Positions 51,471 through 60,277 of a DNA stretch of 60,285 bases are shown piece after piece. The notes beneath the pieces were generated by a model. It did no database searches. It was not told the DNA's origin and saw only the letters and a list, made by a program, of their open reading frames with translations. This DNA is from a virus, in the IMG/VR virus record IMGVR_UViG_3300033049_000023, positions 1 to 60,285 of that record. One strand, given 5' to 3'. Within the stretch, counting starts at the first letter, position 1, and each line of letters starts with the position of its first letter. The translations under genes and the position numbers were made by a program.

Positions 51471-52888
51471 TGCCGGAAACAATCTCACTCTACCCGCACC
51501 AGATCAAGGCCGTTGAGATTGCACGCACGCGGCCACGGTTCGGATTCTTTTGGGACCCGGGCACCTGTAAGACCATCGGCATCCTTGCGATCCAAGCGGA
51601 CCGCCCACGGCGCACGCTAGTCCTCGCCCAGAAATCTATTCTCAACTCGGCGTGGAAAGAGGATGGCGAAGCGATGGGCGCGGATGTGGTCATTGGTCAC
51701 CATAAGAATCGAGCGAAGCGGCTCGCACTCATTCAGACCCCGGGTGAGATTATCATCGCCACCAACTACGAAACTTTCCGAAACCACGAACTCGATTTCA
51801 TGGAGGGCGGGTTCACTCGGTTGGTGGTGGATGAGTCCAGTAAATGTAAAAACCGGGATGCCAAGACCACCCGAGCAATCACCCGGTTTGCCGACTCGAT
51901 GCAAGAGGTCTATATCCTATCGGGCGGTCCCGCGCCGAACTGTCATACCGAATACTGGTCACAACTCCGCATCCTCTCGCCCACGGCGGCGGGCCGGGAC
52001 TTCTACCGGTGGGCGTATCACTGGTTGATCCCAGAAATCCAAATGGTGTGGAAGGGCGGGCGACAGAAACGCACAATCTCGGGCTGGACATTGAAGGCCG
52101 GGAAAGAACAGGCGTTCGCTAAATCTATTGCCGATTGGGCGTGGTCACTGACCGAAGCGGAATGCCTCGAACTCCCGCCGATGATTAACAAGCGGTACGA
52201 TTTGGAACTCTCACCATCGGAACGCAAGGCATACAAATCCATTGAGGAGGATTTCTGTTTGGAGGTCAACGCCTCGGCTATCGACATCGACGGCACCGAG
52301 ATTGATTCGGTTCCTATGGAGGTCTCGGTGGCAGCGGGCGCAACCTTTATCAAACTCCGACAGGTCACCGGCGGAACGGTCCGCATTGCGGGTCAGGTGG
52401 TGGGCGTAGGAAATACGAAACTCAACGCCGCCAAAGAAATCCTCGAAGAAATCGGTAAGGAACCGTTGCTTATCTGGGCCGAGTTTACGGCTGAAATCGA
52501 TTCGCTCACCGGCGTACTCAGGGGCGAGGGGCACCGCGTTGGTATTTTGGACGGGCGAACAAACGACGCGATGGCAGTTATCCGGGCATTTCTTTCCGGC
52601 GAAATCAATGTCATCATTGCCCACCCTAAATCGGCGGGGCACGGGACCGATGGGCTCCAGCGGGTTTGCCGCCATTCCCTGTTCTTTTCCTACTCATTTT
52701 CAGCGGATGAGCATTGGCAGGCAAAAAAGCGGCTCCATCGGAATCGCCAAACCCGGTCCCCGGTTTACCACTATCTGTGCATGATGAACACCGTTGATGA
52801 GACGGCACTTAAAGTTCTCAATGGAAAGGTAAAGCAGCAGTACGCTATGCTTGCAGAGATTCGACGGATTCACGGTAAACTGGCCTAG
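51470..52888 (+). CDS. SNF2/DEAD-like ATPase with altered Walker A
   Basis: The protein has 472 residues. YPHQIKAVEIA begins the helicase core, DPGTCKT (about 29-35) stands where GxGKT is expected, and RLVVDESSKCKN is the Walker B/DEAD-like box. C-terminal motifs NVIIAHPKSAGHGTDGLQ and QAKKRLHRNRQT correspond to SNF2 motifs V and VI. The Gly-to-Cys change in Walker A is unusual. It may act in replication or recombination-linked remodelling. Confidence 0.85.
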   Translation: MPETISLYPHQIKAVEIARTRPRFGFFWDPGTCKTIGILAIQADRPRRTLVLAQKSILNSAWKEDGEAMGADVVIGHHKNRAKRLALIQTPGEIIIATNYETFRNHELDFMEGGFTRLVVDESSKCKNRDAKTTRAITRFADSMQEVYILSGGPAPNCHTEYWSQLRILSPTAAGRDFYRWAYHWLIPEIQMVWKGGRQKRTISGWTLKAGKEQAFAKSIADWAWSLTEAECLELPPMINKRYDLELSPSERKAYKSIEEDFCLEVNASAIDIDGTEIDSVPMEVSVAAGATFIKLRQVTGGTVRIAGQVVGVGNTKLNAAKEILEEIGKEPLLIWAEFTAEIDSLTGVLRGEGHRVGILDGRTNDAMAVIRAFLSGEINVIIAHPKSAGHGTDGLQRVCRHSLFFSYSFSADEHWQAKKRLHRNRQTRSPVYHYLCMMNTVDETALKVLNGKVKQQYAMLAEIRRIHGKLA

Positions 52889-52909
52889 CGCACGGATGCG
52901 GAAACATTG

Positions 52910-52915
52910 TATGAT
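52910..52915 (+). promoter_or_regulatory. Weak promoter candidate for the primase gene
   Basis: TATGAT preceded by TTG, 25 bp before the start at 52940, but no -35 box at the proper distance. Gene expression may instead rely on readthrough from the operon. Confidence 0.25.
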
Positions 52916-52939
52916 TGAGCATTATCGAAAGGACTTGGT

Positions 52940-55576
52940 ATGACGAATGAGAGTTTGCAGCGGTATGAGGTTGACGAAACAGAAATCAGAAAAGCGATTG
53001 CGACACTGTTTGAGCCCGAGGACTGGGTGGAACTTCGGAGTCTAAGGACGGACCGGCACTCGGGCTCCCGAGCGAAGTTCATTACCGCAGAGTCCGCGAT
53101 TGACGACGCGGTTCTTGGGTGGCTCACCAATCGGAACGCCCCGGGCTTTGCTCTCTACTTTGGGCCCAACCCCCGGCATGGGAACTTCGGTCAGGGCAAG
53201 GGCGGGATGGGCACCGATGCCGACACGAAACTAGCACGCTGTTTGTTTGTGGACTTCGATGATGCGGACCCCAAAGAGGCGTTGCGCCGGATCGATGCCG
53301 CCGGTATCCCCGAGCCGACATTGCTCATTGCCTCGGGCCGGGACACCGGGGCGCACGCGTATTGGCGATTGAAAGAACCGATCACCGACCTCGCCTTCTG
53401 GAAGCGGTTGCAGATTGGTTTGATCCGTGCGGTTCAGTCCGATCCCACTATCAAAAACCCCGCCCGCATTATGCGGCTCCCCGGGTCGCAACACCACAAG
53501 CACGGGCGGATGTGTTTCATCGTCAAGCGTGAGAACTCCCCGAGGTATGATTCGTGGGATGTACTCGGCATCGAGCCCGCCGAGGAGTTTCAGACTTACG
53601 AGAATGGCGACGACTCCGCGATGAAGCGGCGGTCCTACTCGATGCTCAACCCCACTACGCGGAACTTCCTAGAAAACCCGTGCGAGCAGGGCACAAGGAA
53701 TCAAACACTGTTTGCCTCGGCGTGTGAGTTCAAGGCAAACGGCTTCACCTATGAGGAGGCCATTGTCCAACTCGCCGATGAGCGTGCGATTGCCCGCGAT
53801 GGGCTTGGTCGGAGTGAGGCGTACAAAGCCGTTGGTAGTGCCTACTCCAGAAATGTTGACGCGAGTATCCAGACTCAGTATGTGGATAATCCTGAGGAAC
53901 TTCTTTCGTCGGTGAATCGGGTGTTGCCCTTTCAATCCCACGGGAAAGATTCTCCCGTAGTCGATCCCCGCGAAGTTGGTCCCGAGGATGCGGAGCCCGC
54001 CCCGTTTGATGTTCACCGCTTGGTGGAACCCGCCGAGGGCGAACCCGCAGACCTCGAACCTCAACCGCGTGCGCCGATCCAAAATGATCGACCCACCTTT
54101 GGCAATGTGGCGATCCGCATTGCGATGAACGGGAACAAGCAAAGCGTGGTCACCATCCAAAAGCCGATTGATGTTATCCATGAAGAAATCAAGGACATCG
54201 GTTGGCCGTGTGCGGCTCAGTCTATCGGATTGTTCTACACCACATACGATGCAAAGGGGAATGAAAAAGTTCACCCGATCAATAAGGTGTCGGAAGTGTT
54301 TGCCATGCTCCATGAGCGGACCCAACTCGCGTGGGTGCGTGGGCTCATCGAGTCCGAAGCGGGTCGGCAACTTACCGCCGTCACCAAAGAGGAGTTCGTG
54401 GATTACCTCAAAGTCAATCCCGTTCATCAATACGAATCCGTTGCCGAGTACCCGCATTACCCATCCCTCTCCGATCACTACTATCTCAAACGGAACTTGC
54501 CAAAGTCGAACGGTGATGCCCTGCGGAAGTTCGTCGATGCGTTCAACCCAGAGACCGAGGAGGATCGTGCGCTGATGCTTGCCGCGTTGATGACCCCGGG
54601 TTGGGGCGGTCCCCCCGGCACCCGACCGCTCTTTGTATTCTCATCGGACTACGGACAGGGCTCGGGTAAAACCGAGACGGCGAAAGCCATCGCAAATGTG
54701 TGGGGTGGTGCGCCGATGTTCCCGGTCAATCAGCCGTGGGAGCAAACGATGAAAGCGTTGTTCTCCTCGCCGGACTGGAACACCCGGGTTGGTATCTTCG
54801 ATAATGTCAAGGGCCGCTTCGGCGGTTCCGATATTGAAGGGGCGATCACGGCGCAGAAAATCAGCGGTTGGAAAACCTATGTGGGGCAAGTCTCGCGTAG
54901 GAATGACATCACCTTTTTCTTGACCTACAACCTCCCCGAAATGAGCCGGGACCTTTCCGAGCGGTCGGTAATCATCCGGGTTGGAAAGCCCAAGCCCGGT
55001 CGGTTTGTGTCGTGGGCGGCGGAGTATGTGGCCGAACATCGGTGGGCGATTATCTCGGACATCCTTGCGTTGCTCAGTTCGCCCCCCTCCGAACGGATGC
55101 CCACGGGTGGCGACCGGTGGGGCGCGTGGCGGGATGGGGTGTTGAGCCGGGTCTATGGGGTCTCCCCGGTGAAGCTCGCCGAGACCATCGTGGATCGTCG
55201 CCAAGCGGCTGACGGGGACGATGAGGAGGCGTTGGACATCATCGGGGCACTGAGGACCTATCTCAGAGAGAAACGCCCTGAGGGGATTCAGGGAGACACC
55301 GGGACCATCACCGCCAAAGAGATTGAACTGACCATGCACGCCGGGGGGCTGTTCGAGGTGGATTCCCAGAAATCCGCTTCGGTCAACCGGCAGAAATGTA
55401 TGCGGTTGGTCCGGGGGAAACTCCTCGGGCGTGGGGTGCTGACCCCCATTACCACGCCGGGCTCCTCGAAGCAAATGAAGGTGCGCATCAACGACCTCGG
55501 GAGGCCCCTTGGCACCCGGTCCCCGGGTGGGGTGGAGGCCAAGATTTCGGCCCTGTTTGCTCTCACGATGACCTAA
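52940..55576 (+). CDS. Primase-helicase (AEP primase plus SF3-type helicase)
   Basis: The protein has 878 residues. In the N-terminal third, ARCLFVDFDDAD provides the acidic pair of an archaeo-eukaryotic primase-polymerase domain. GRDTGAHAYWRL and NPARIMRLPGSQHHK are its later motifs. After a linker, FSSDYGQGSGKTETAK (about residues 567-580) is the Walker A of a virulence-associated-E/D5-like helicase, followed by TFFLTYNLPEMSRDLSERS as the sensor region. It should unwind and prime at the origin. The iteron region immediately follows. Confidence 0.85.
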   Translation: MTNESLQRYEVDETEIRKAIATLFEPEDWVELRSLRTDRHSGSRAKFITAESAIDDAVLGWLTNRNAPGFALYFGPNPRHGNFGQGKGGMGTDADTKLARCLFVDFDDADPKEALRRIDAAGIPEPTLLIASGRDTGAHAYWRLKEPITDLAFWKRLQIGLIRAVQSDPTIKNPARIMRLPGSQHHKHGRMCFIVKRENSPRYDSWDVLGIEPAEEFQTYENGDDSAMKRRSYSMLNPTTRNFLENPCEQGTRNQTLFASACEFKANGFTYEEAIVQLADERAIARDGLGRSEAYKAVGSAYSRNVDASIQTQYVDNPEELLSSVNRVLPFQSHGKDSPVVDPREVGPEDAEPAPFDVHRLVEPAEGEPADLEPQPRAPIQNDRPTFGNVAIRIAMNGNKQSVVTIQKPIDVIHEEIKDIGWPCAAQSIGLFYTTYDAKGNEKVHPINKVSEVFAMLHERTQLAWVRGLIESEAGRQLTAVTKEEFVDYLKVNPVHQYESVAEYPHYPSLSDHYYLKRNLPKSNGDALRKFVDAFNPETEEDRALMLAALMTPGWGGPPGTRPLFVFSSDYGQGSGKTETAKAIANVWGGAPMFPVNQPWEQTMKALFSSPDWNTRVGIFDNVKGRFGGSDIEGAITAQKISGWKTYVGQVSRRNDITFFLTYNLPEMSRDLSERSVIIRVGKPKPGRFVSWAAEYVAEHRWAIISDILALLSSPPSERMPTGGDRWGAWRDGVLSRVYGVSPVKLAETIVDRRQAADGDDEEALDIIGALRTYLREKRPEGIQGDTGTITAKEIELTMHAGGLFEVDSQKSASVNRQKCMRLVRGKLLGRGVLTPITTPGSSKQMKVRINDLGRPLGTRSPGGVEAKISALFALTMT

Positions 55577-55611
55577 CAATAACCTATTGATAGACTGGCA
55601 GTATAAATCGA

Positions 55612-55632
55612 GCCCCCGCAAGGGGGTTTTTT
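55612..55632 (+). terminator. Intrinsic terminator
   Basis: CCCCC-GCAA-GGGGG followed by TTTTTT, a short, GC-only hairpin just before the iteron array. Confidence 0.85.
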
Positions 55633-55966
55633 GTGCGACCCACTGTGCGACCCGCGTGCGACCCGCGTGCGACCCACTTGGGCAAGCCCCCGAAACCGAT
55701 GTAAGTTCTTTCGCGGCCACGACCTGAGAGGCGTTGGTGTATAGTTGTGCGACCCGTGCGACCCACTTTTAGTAAACACTGAGAGTTAGAAGTAGAATAT
55801 ACGGTGGCCGTAAGGGCCCCCCAGCCACACCCCGAACAAACATAGGTGAGACCTGAGGGTTTGCGAGATGAGCGAAGTGGGTCGCACGGATTTGGGAAAA
55901 CGGTCGTAAGTTGGGCCGAAGGGTGGGGTTTACGGCGATTCCAAGTGGGTCGCACAAGGGTCGCAC
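55633..55966. repeat. GTGCGACCC iterons, direct and inverted: probable replication origin
   Basis: GTGCGACCC occurs at 55633, 55645, 55656, 55667, 55747 and 55756. The inverted form GGGTCGCAC lies at 55879, 55947 and 55958. Several neighbours are 11 or 12 bp apart. Two CGTAAG sites (55809 and 55905) match the 30.9-kb iterons. The middle is A+T-richer (55765-55800). The segment 55577-56000 has no convincing gene. Position between primase-helicase and helicase/polymerase genes supports an origin. Confidence 0.75.
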
Positions 55967-56000
55967 GGGTCTACGGATTCTGTTTGGTCTACTATTTGGC

Positions 56001-56402
56001 ATGACCGATGATGAAATCTATGCGATCAATGCCGCCCTCCTCTCCGCGCTGGACCCGGACAACGAAGGGTGGGCGGACTCCGCCGTGGAGGCGTTCGGGG
56101 CGATGCGGACCCTCGGGCTCGGGCTCCGCGCCCTTCACCCGTTGGAGCGTGGTGAGGGCCCTTCTACGGACGGGAACCCGCCGGGGTATCGTGACGCTCA
56201 CCAAGGCCCGGACCGTCCCGGGGATGCCGATACCACACCGCAGGGGGTGGTAATGACATTCGGCAAGCACTCGGGCCGGACCCTCGGTGAGATTCAGGAT
56301 TTGGACCCGCAATATCTGGTGTGGCTCCTCCACAAGCATCGAGAGGGGGGCACCCGCCCCGCCGAGATCGGTCAGGCGGTCCAAGAAATCTTGGGCAGTT
56401 GA
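56001..56402 (+). CDS. Small protein with DUF3820-like C-terminus
   Basis: ATG 56001 starts after the iterons. The protein has 133 residues. The C-terminal TFGKHSGRTLGEIQDLDPQYLVWLL is the DUF3820 / exonuclease-X-C-terminal-like motif (FGKxxGxxLxxIxxxDPxYLxWL) seen in small phage and bacterial proteins. Function is unknown but often near replication genes. Confidence 0.7.
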   Translation: MTDDEIYAINAALLSALDPDNEGWADSAVEAFGAMRTLGLGLRALHPLERGEGPSTDGNPPGYRDAHQGPDRPGDADTTPQGVVMTFGKHSGRTLGEIQDLDPQYLVWLLHKHREGGTRPAEIGQAVQEILGS

Positions 56403-56412
56403 CCATTATGCC

Positions 56413-56458
56413 TTGACTCAGGTTGAGGGAATGGTATACTTATGCGTGTATAAATAAC
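56413..56458 (+). promoter_or_regulatory. Promoter for the helicase-polymerase genes
   Basis: TTGACT, 16 bp, TATACT (56435-56440). GCGTGTATAAATAAC at 56444-56458 is the shared element after the -10. AGGGAG precedes the ATG at 56474. Confidence 0.8.
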
Positions 56459-56473
56459 CTAAGGGAGTACCGC

Positions 56474-57652
56474 ATGAGCATCGAAACGAATCAGCATCCA
56501 ACCCCGTCCCTCGGGGGAATCACACCATCCGAGGACCAAGCCGATGCGATAGCCCAAATCGTTGAACGCTACTTGGCAGGCCGAGCCCAAACCACCCTCG
56601 GTGGATTGGCGGGCACCGGTAAGACTACGATTCTGGAACTCCTCAAAGCCGCACTCGGATTTGAGCCGCAATATCTGGCACCGACCGGGAAGGCAGCGGA
56701 GGTGATGCGACAAAAGGGATTGGCCAACGCGGAAACGATCCACTCATTCATCTACAACTTCCAAGGTCTCTCGCGTGATGAGAACGACGAAAACCCCAAG
56801 CCGATCTTTGAGGACAAAGGCGATCTTGAACTGGACACCTCATTGATCGTCGTCGATGAAGCGTCGATGGTGAACACCAGTCTTTACACCGATCTCATGG
56901 AGAAGGGGTACCCGGTTCTGTTCGTCGGTGACCACGGCCAACTTGCGCCCGTAGGTGGTGACCCGGGACTTATGGCGAACCCAGATATTTGCCTCGAACG
57001 CATCCACCGCCAAGCCGAGGGGAACCCGATCATCCAACTTGCTCACTCCATCCGAAACGGCGGGCACCCCGCAAACTTCAAGTGCGAGGGGGATGAGGTT
57101 CAGATTATTCGGCGGGGCGGCACGAACAAGATTGTTTCTTACGCGATGAATAACAACATCGATCAAATCATCGTCGGCTTCAACAAACTCCGGTGCAATA
57201 TCAATGCCGCCTACCGGGCCTCACTCGGTCGGTCCGATGAGCAAATCGTGGTGGGTGAAAAACTGATTTGCCTGAAAAATAATCGGGACCGTGGAATCTT
57301 CAACGGGATGATGTTCGAGGTCATGGAGATCGACGGCGGAACAGCGACCACCCTTGACTTGAAGTTGAAAAATCTCAGCACCGGATATATCGCGGACGAA
57401 CCGCACACCATCGCACGCGGTGCGCTTCTCCAAGAGAAATCCTACGATCTCGATCTTGCCAAGCAACGCGGACAGGTCTCAAAGAAAACCAGTAGTTTCG
57501 ATTACTCCTATGCGATCACCGGGCACAAGTCTCAGGGCTCGCAATGGGATTCGGTTCTTGTGATGTGGGATGTGTGCAAGTTTTGGTCGATGGAACTGTG
57601 GGGCTATACGGCGGTCACGCGAGCGGCGGAAAGAGTGGTGGTGGCGGTATGA
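56474..57652 (+). CDS. RecD2/Pif1-like DNA helicase
   Basis: The protein has 392 residues. LAGTGKTT is the Walker A, LIVVDEASMVNTSLYTDL the Walker B, GDHGQLAPVG motif III, and YAITGHKSQGSQWDSVLV with TAVTRAAERV motifs V and VI of superfamily 1B helicases (RecD/Pif1, Dda-like). 5'-3' unwinding in replication or recombination. It overlaps the next gene by 4 bp. Confidence 0.9.
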   Translation: MSIETNQHPTPSLGGITPSEDQADAIAQIVERYLAGRAQTTLGGLAGTGKTTILELLKAALGFEPQYLAPTGKAAEVMRQKGLANAETIHSFIYNFQGLSRDENDENPKPIFEDKGDLELDTSLIVVDEASMVNTSLYTDLMEKGYPVLFVGDHGQLAPVGGDPGLMANPDICLERIHRQAEGNPIIQLAHSIRNGGHPANFKCEGDEVQIIRRGGTNKIVSYAMNNNIDQIIVGFNKLRCNINAAYRASLGRSDEQIVVGEKLICLKNNRDRGIFNGMMFEVMEIDGGTATTLDLKLKNLSTGYIADEPHTIARGALLQEKSYDLDLAKQRGQVSKKTSSFDYSYAITGHKSQGSQWDSVLVMWDVCKFWSMELWGYTAVTRAAERVVVAV

Positions 57653-57972
57653 TCCTCGCAAGAATCAAATCCAAAATCTCGGGCAAATCCATTGTCCGAT
57701 TCTACACACCCACAAAGCACCCGCCGCCCAATGTGCGGACGGTGGTGATGTACTGCGCATGGACCTCGTATTGTCTTGACGACGATAAACATATCATGGC
57801 TCCCCGCATCGGGTTTAGCGGTGTATCGGAAAAGCAAACCCGGATGATTGCCCGGTCATTCTGCCGAGCAAACGGATTCATCTTTGTACAGACCAAACAG
57901 ACAAAGCCGGGTGAGCCAAACATTGGGCGTATCGTCCCGTTCCGAGGCGCAAGAACAATGGGGCAAAGATGA
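57649..57972 (+). CDS. Hypothetical basic protein, 107 aa
   Basis: ATGA overlaps on both ends. Basic, mixed beta/alpha protein with no recognised motif. Its coupling to helicase and polymerase suggests a replication role. Confidence 0.6.
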   Translation: MILARIKSKISGKSIVRFYTPTKHPPPNVRTVVMYCAWTSYCLDDDKHIMAPRIGFSGVSEKQTRMIARSFCRANGFIFVQTKQTKPGEPNIGRIVPFRGARTMGQR

Positions 57973-59873
57973 TTCACGGCAACTATGTAATCTGCGATAC
58001 ACCCGATAAACTTCCAAATCTTTCGGGAGCAATCAAGATTTATTCCGATGTTGAGACTACCGCATTTCGTAGAGATATTTTTGGTAATAAAGCGTACTCA
58101 GGCCATAGGGCTTGCGGGGTAGGTATTACCGTGGATGATTCAACTATCGGTTGGTACCTTCCATTGAGGCATGTAGTTCCTCTGGGTAAGCAAATGGGAA
58201 TGTATAACCCGGTTCCCAAAAATATTGATCTTGAAGTGGCGCGGCGATTCTTCCAAGATTTATTCGGCGATCCGAATCGGAGGTGGATAAATCATAACCT
58301 AAAGTTCGATGCCAGAATGATCGGCGTTGAGGGCGTTGATATTCGGTGCAAGTTCCGGTGTACCCTATCGCTGGCAAAGGTGGTGGATCTCCAAAAGAAA
58401 CTCTCCGGCTATGGGCAAAAGCAACTGATTCGAGAGTGGTGTGGGTGGGACACCGATAAACAGGATGAGGTAAAGGCGGAGTTGAGGCGGCTTGAAACCA
58501 AAGACTACGCGGAGTTGCCGGTTGACCTCTGCGGGGAGTATTGCGTGGAGGACACCTTCCAAGCCCGGGAACTTCATTGTGAGATTCACCGCCGCAAATA
58601 TGAGGGTGCGGATCGGATCTTCCGAATGGAGGATGATCTAGCCGAGGAACTTTACCACTCGGAGAAGGTGGGCGTACTGGTTGATAGGGACGCTATGGAC
58701 GCGGCGGATGAGGCAAAGTCCGAGGAGGCCGAACGGCTGGGGGATGAGATTCGGGCGGCGGGTGTGACCATTGACATCGGCTCACCAAAAGAGGTGGCGA
58801 AGTTGCTTTACGACGACTGGAATCTTCCCGTTGTCAAGCGGACCGATAGCAAAGCACCATCGACCGATGCGGACGCGTTGAAAATGCTCTCGGAACTCCC
58901 AGCGGTTCAGGGCACCGAGCGTGAGCCGTTGTTCAAGAAAATCAGAGCGTGCCGCGAGGCGCACCAGTTTATGTCCTTCTACACAAAGGGGTGGCTGGAA
59001 CATATCGGGCACGATGGGAGATTGCACCCAGAGTTCAATCAGGTGGTGCGCACCGGGCGGATGAGTTGCCGTAATCCAAACGCCCAGCAGTTGAACAAAG
59101 AGGCCAAGCGGCTCATCGTCCCCGAACCCGGCTACGCATTTCTCAGCCGGGACTATTCCCAGATTGAGTATCGTCTGATTGTTTCGCGTGCGAACATCAC
59201 CTCGGCAATCGACCAATACAACTCAGACCCCCGCACCGACTTCCACCAGTTCGTTGCCGACCTTTGCCAAATCAATCGATCACCCGAGGCAAAGGGTGTG
59301 AACTTCGGAATCTCATTCGGCATGGGCGAGGAGGGTTTGCTGAAACAACTCGCCCGCTCGATGCGTGGCGAGGATGCCGCCGAGCGTGCGAAGATGGTTT
59401 ACGACACCTACCAAAGAATGTTCCCCGAGATCAAAAAATGCTCAGACTACGCCAAGAAACTCGCCCGCACCCGGGCGGGGTATGTTGATGGTGAGTATGG
59501 GTATATTGATACCATGTTCGGGCGGCGGCGTGCGCTCCGCTACTGGAAATATCGGGAAGGTCACCAAGGAGATGCCTTCCACGACGAAACCCGCAAGGCG
59601 TTCAACTCCACCATTCAGGGCACGGCGGCGGACATCATCAAGGACCGCTTCATTGCGTGCTGCCGTGATCCGTTCTTGCGGTCGGTGAGTGTGCGCCCGT
59701 TGCTGTTGGTCCACGATGAACTCCTCTTTACGGGCCCTCGGGAAGCGATCCTCTCTCTGGAGGTGGAACGGGCCATTGATAGCATTATGTGCCGTATCGA
59801 GGACTTCACTCTCCCAGTGCCCCTTCTGGTCTCAGGCGGTGCATCGGATGTAAACTGGGCCCTCGCCGGATAG
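57969..59873 (+). CDS. polA: Family A DNA polymerase
   Basis: The protein has 634 residues. SDVETTAF (DxE), NHNLKFDARM (NxxxFD) and YCVEDTF complete a 3'-5' exonuclease domain. FLSRDYSQIEYRLIV is polymerase motif A, KGVNFGISFGMG motif B and LLVHDELLF motif C. Motif B has Phe at the E. coli 762 position and Phe where Tyr766 is usual. No 5' nuclease domain. The first 300 bp are A+T-richer than the rest. Confidence 0.93.
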   Translation: MIHGNYVICDTPDKLPNLSGAIKIYSDVETTAFRRDIFGNKAYSGHRACGVGITVDDSTIGWYLPLRHVVPLGKQMGMYNPVPKNIDLEVARRFFQDLFGDPNRRWINHNLKFDARMIGVEGVDIRCKFRCTLSLAKVVDLQKKLSGYGQKQLIREWCGWDTDKQDEVKAELRRLETKDYAELPVDLCGEYCVEDTFQARELHCEIHRRKYEGADRIFRMEDDLAEELYHSEKVGVLVDRDAMDAADEAKSEEAERLGDEIRAAGVTIDIGSPKEVAKLLYDDWNLPVVKRTDSKAPSTDADALKMLSELPAVQGTEREPLFKKIRACREAHQFMSFYTKGWLEHIGHDGRLHPEFNQVVRTGRMSCRNPNAQQLNKEAKRLIVPEPGYAFLSRDYSQIEYRLIVSRANITSAIDQYNSDPRTDFHQFVADLCQINRSPEAKGVNFGISFGMGEEGLLKQLARSMRGEDAAERAKMVYDTYQRMFPEIKKCSDYAKKLARTRAGYVDGEYGYIDTMFGRRRALRYWKYREGHQGDAFHDETRKAFNSTIQGTAADIIKDRFIACCRDPFLRSVSVRPLLLVHDELLFTGPREAILSLEVERAIDSIMCRIEDFTLPVPLLVSGGASDVNWALAG

Positions 59874-59876
59874 GGG

Positions 59877-59905
59877 TTGACACGGGGCGGTCTATGGGGT
59901 ATGAT
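59877..59905 (+). promoter_or_regulatory. Strong promoter giving a leaderless transcript
   Basis: TTGACA, 17 bp, TATGAT. The predicted start point falls on ATG 59912 or within a base or two. The only ATG upstream (59908) stops after three codons. Promoter and start are thus nearly fused. Confidence 0.75.
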
Positions 59906-59911
59906 ATATGT

Positions 59912-60277
59912 ATGAGTAAATATACACACAACCTAGCCAATCTCCGCTTCGTGTTCCCTCAGAGTGTCATGGAGGGATACGAGGATGTTTCGGCTGACTT
60001 GCCAAGCGATCCGTACCCGTCCGTAGAATGGACTTACCCAACCACACCTCACGGGATGCTAATGGCCGCACAAATGGCGGCTCATATGTTCTGCACTCTC
60101 TATAGATCAACACACTCATGCGGCGATATACAGGTTTACATTCTCGGGAAGGGCTGGACAGTATTGGGATTGCAAAACACATACTGCCGGGCGTACCTAC
60201 ACTCGGGCGGTGACCATGACACCGAAATGAACACCCTCACAAAATTGATCTTGACCGATCTGGAAAGTATGCTCTAA
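59912..60277 (+). CDS. Hypothetical protein, 121 aa, spanning the contig junction
   Basis: Chosen start MSKYTHNLANL directly after the promoter. Upstream starts would lie inside the polymerase gene. The C-terminal part is repeated at 1-231. The sequence has no known domain, with a Met/His/Ala-rich middle (MLMAAQMAAHMF). It leads a short series of genes at 232-1169. Confidence 0.7.
   Translation: MSKYTHNLANLRFVFPQSVMEGYEDVSADLPSDPYPSVEWTYPTTPHGMLMAAQMAAHMFCTLYRSTHSCGDIQVYILGKGWTVLGLQNTYCRAYLHSGGDHDTEMNTLTKLILTDLESML

Noticed and set aside
54641-55720. 359-residue open frame on the minus strand over the primase-helicase gene
   Set aside because: Antisense shadow of a strongly supported gene; no motif or ribosome-binding site.
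55584-55955. 123-residue minus-strand frame in the iteron region
   Set aside because: Its repeated GRT/GSH segments are just the translation of the GTGCGACCC repeats; no start signal or promoter.
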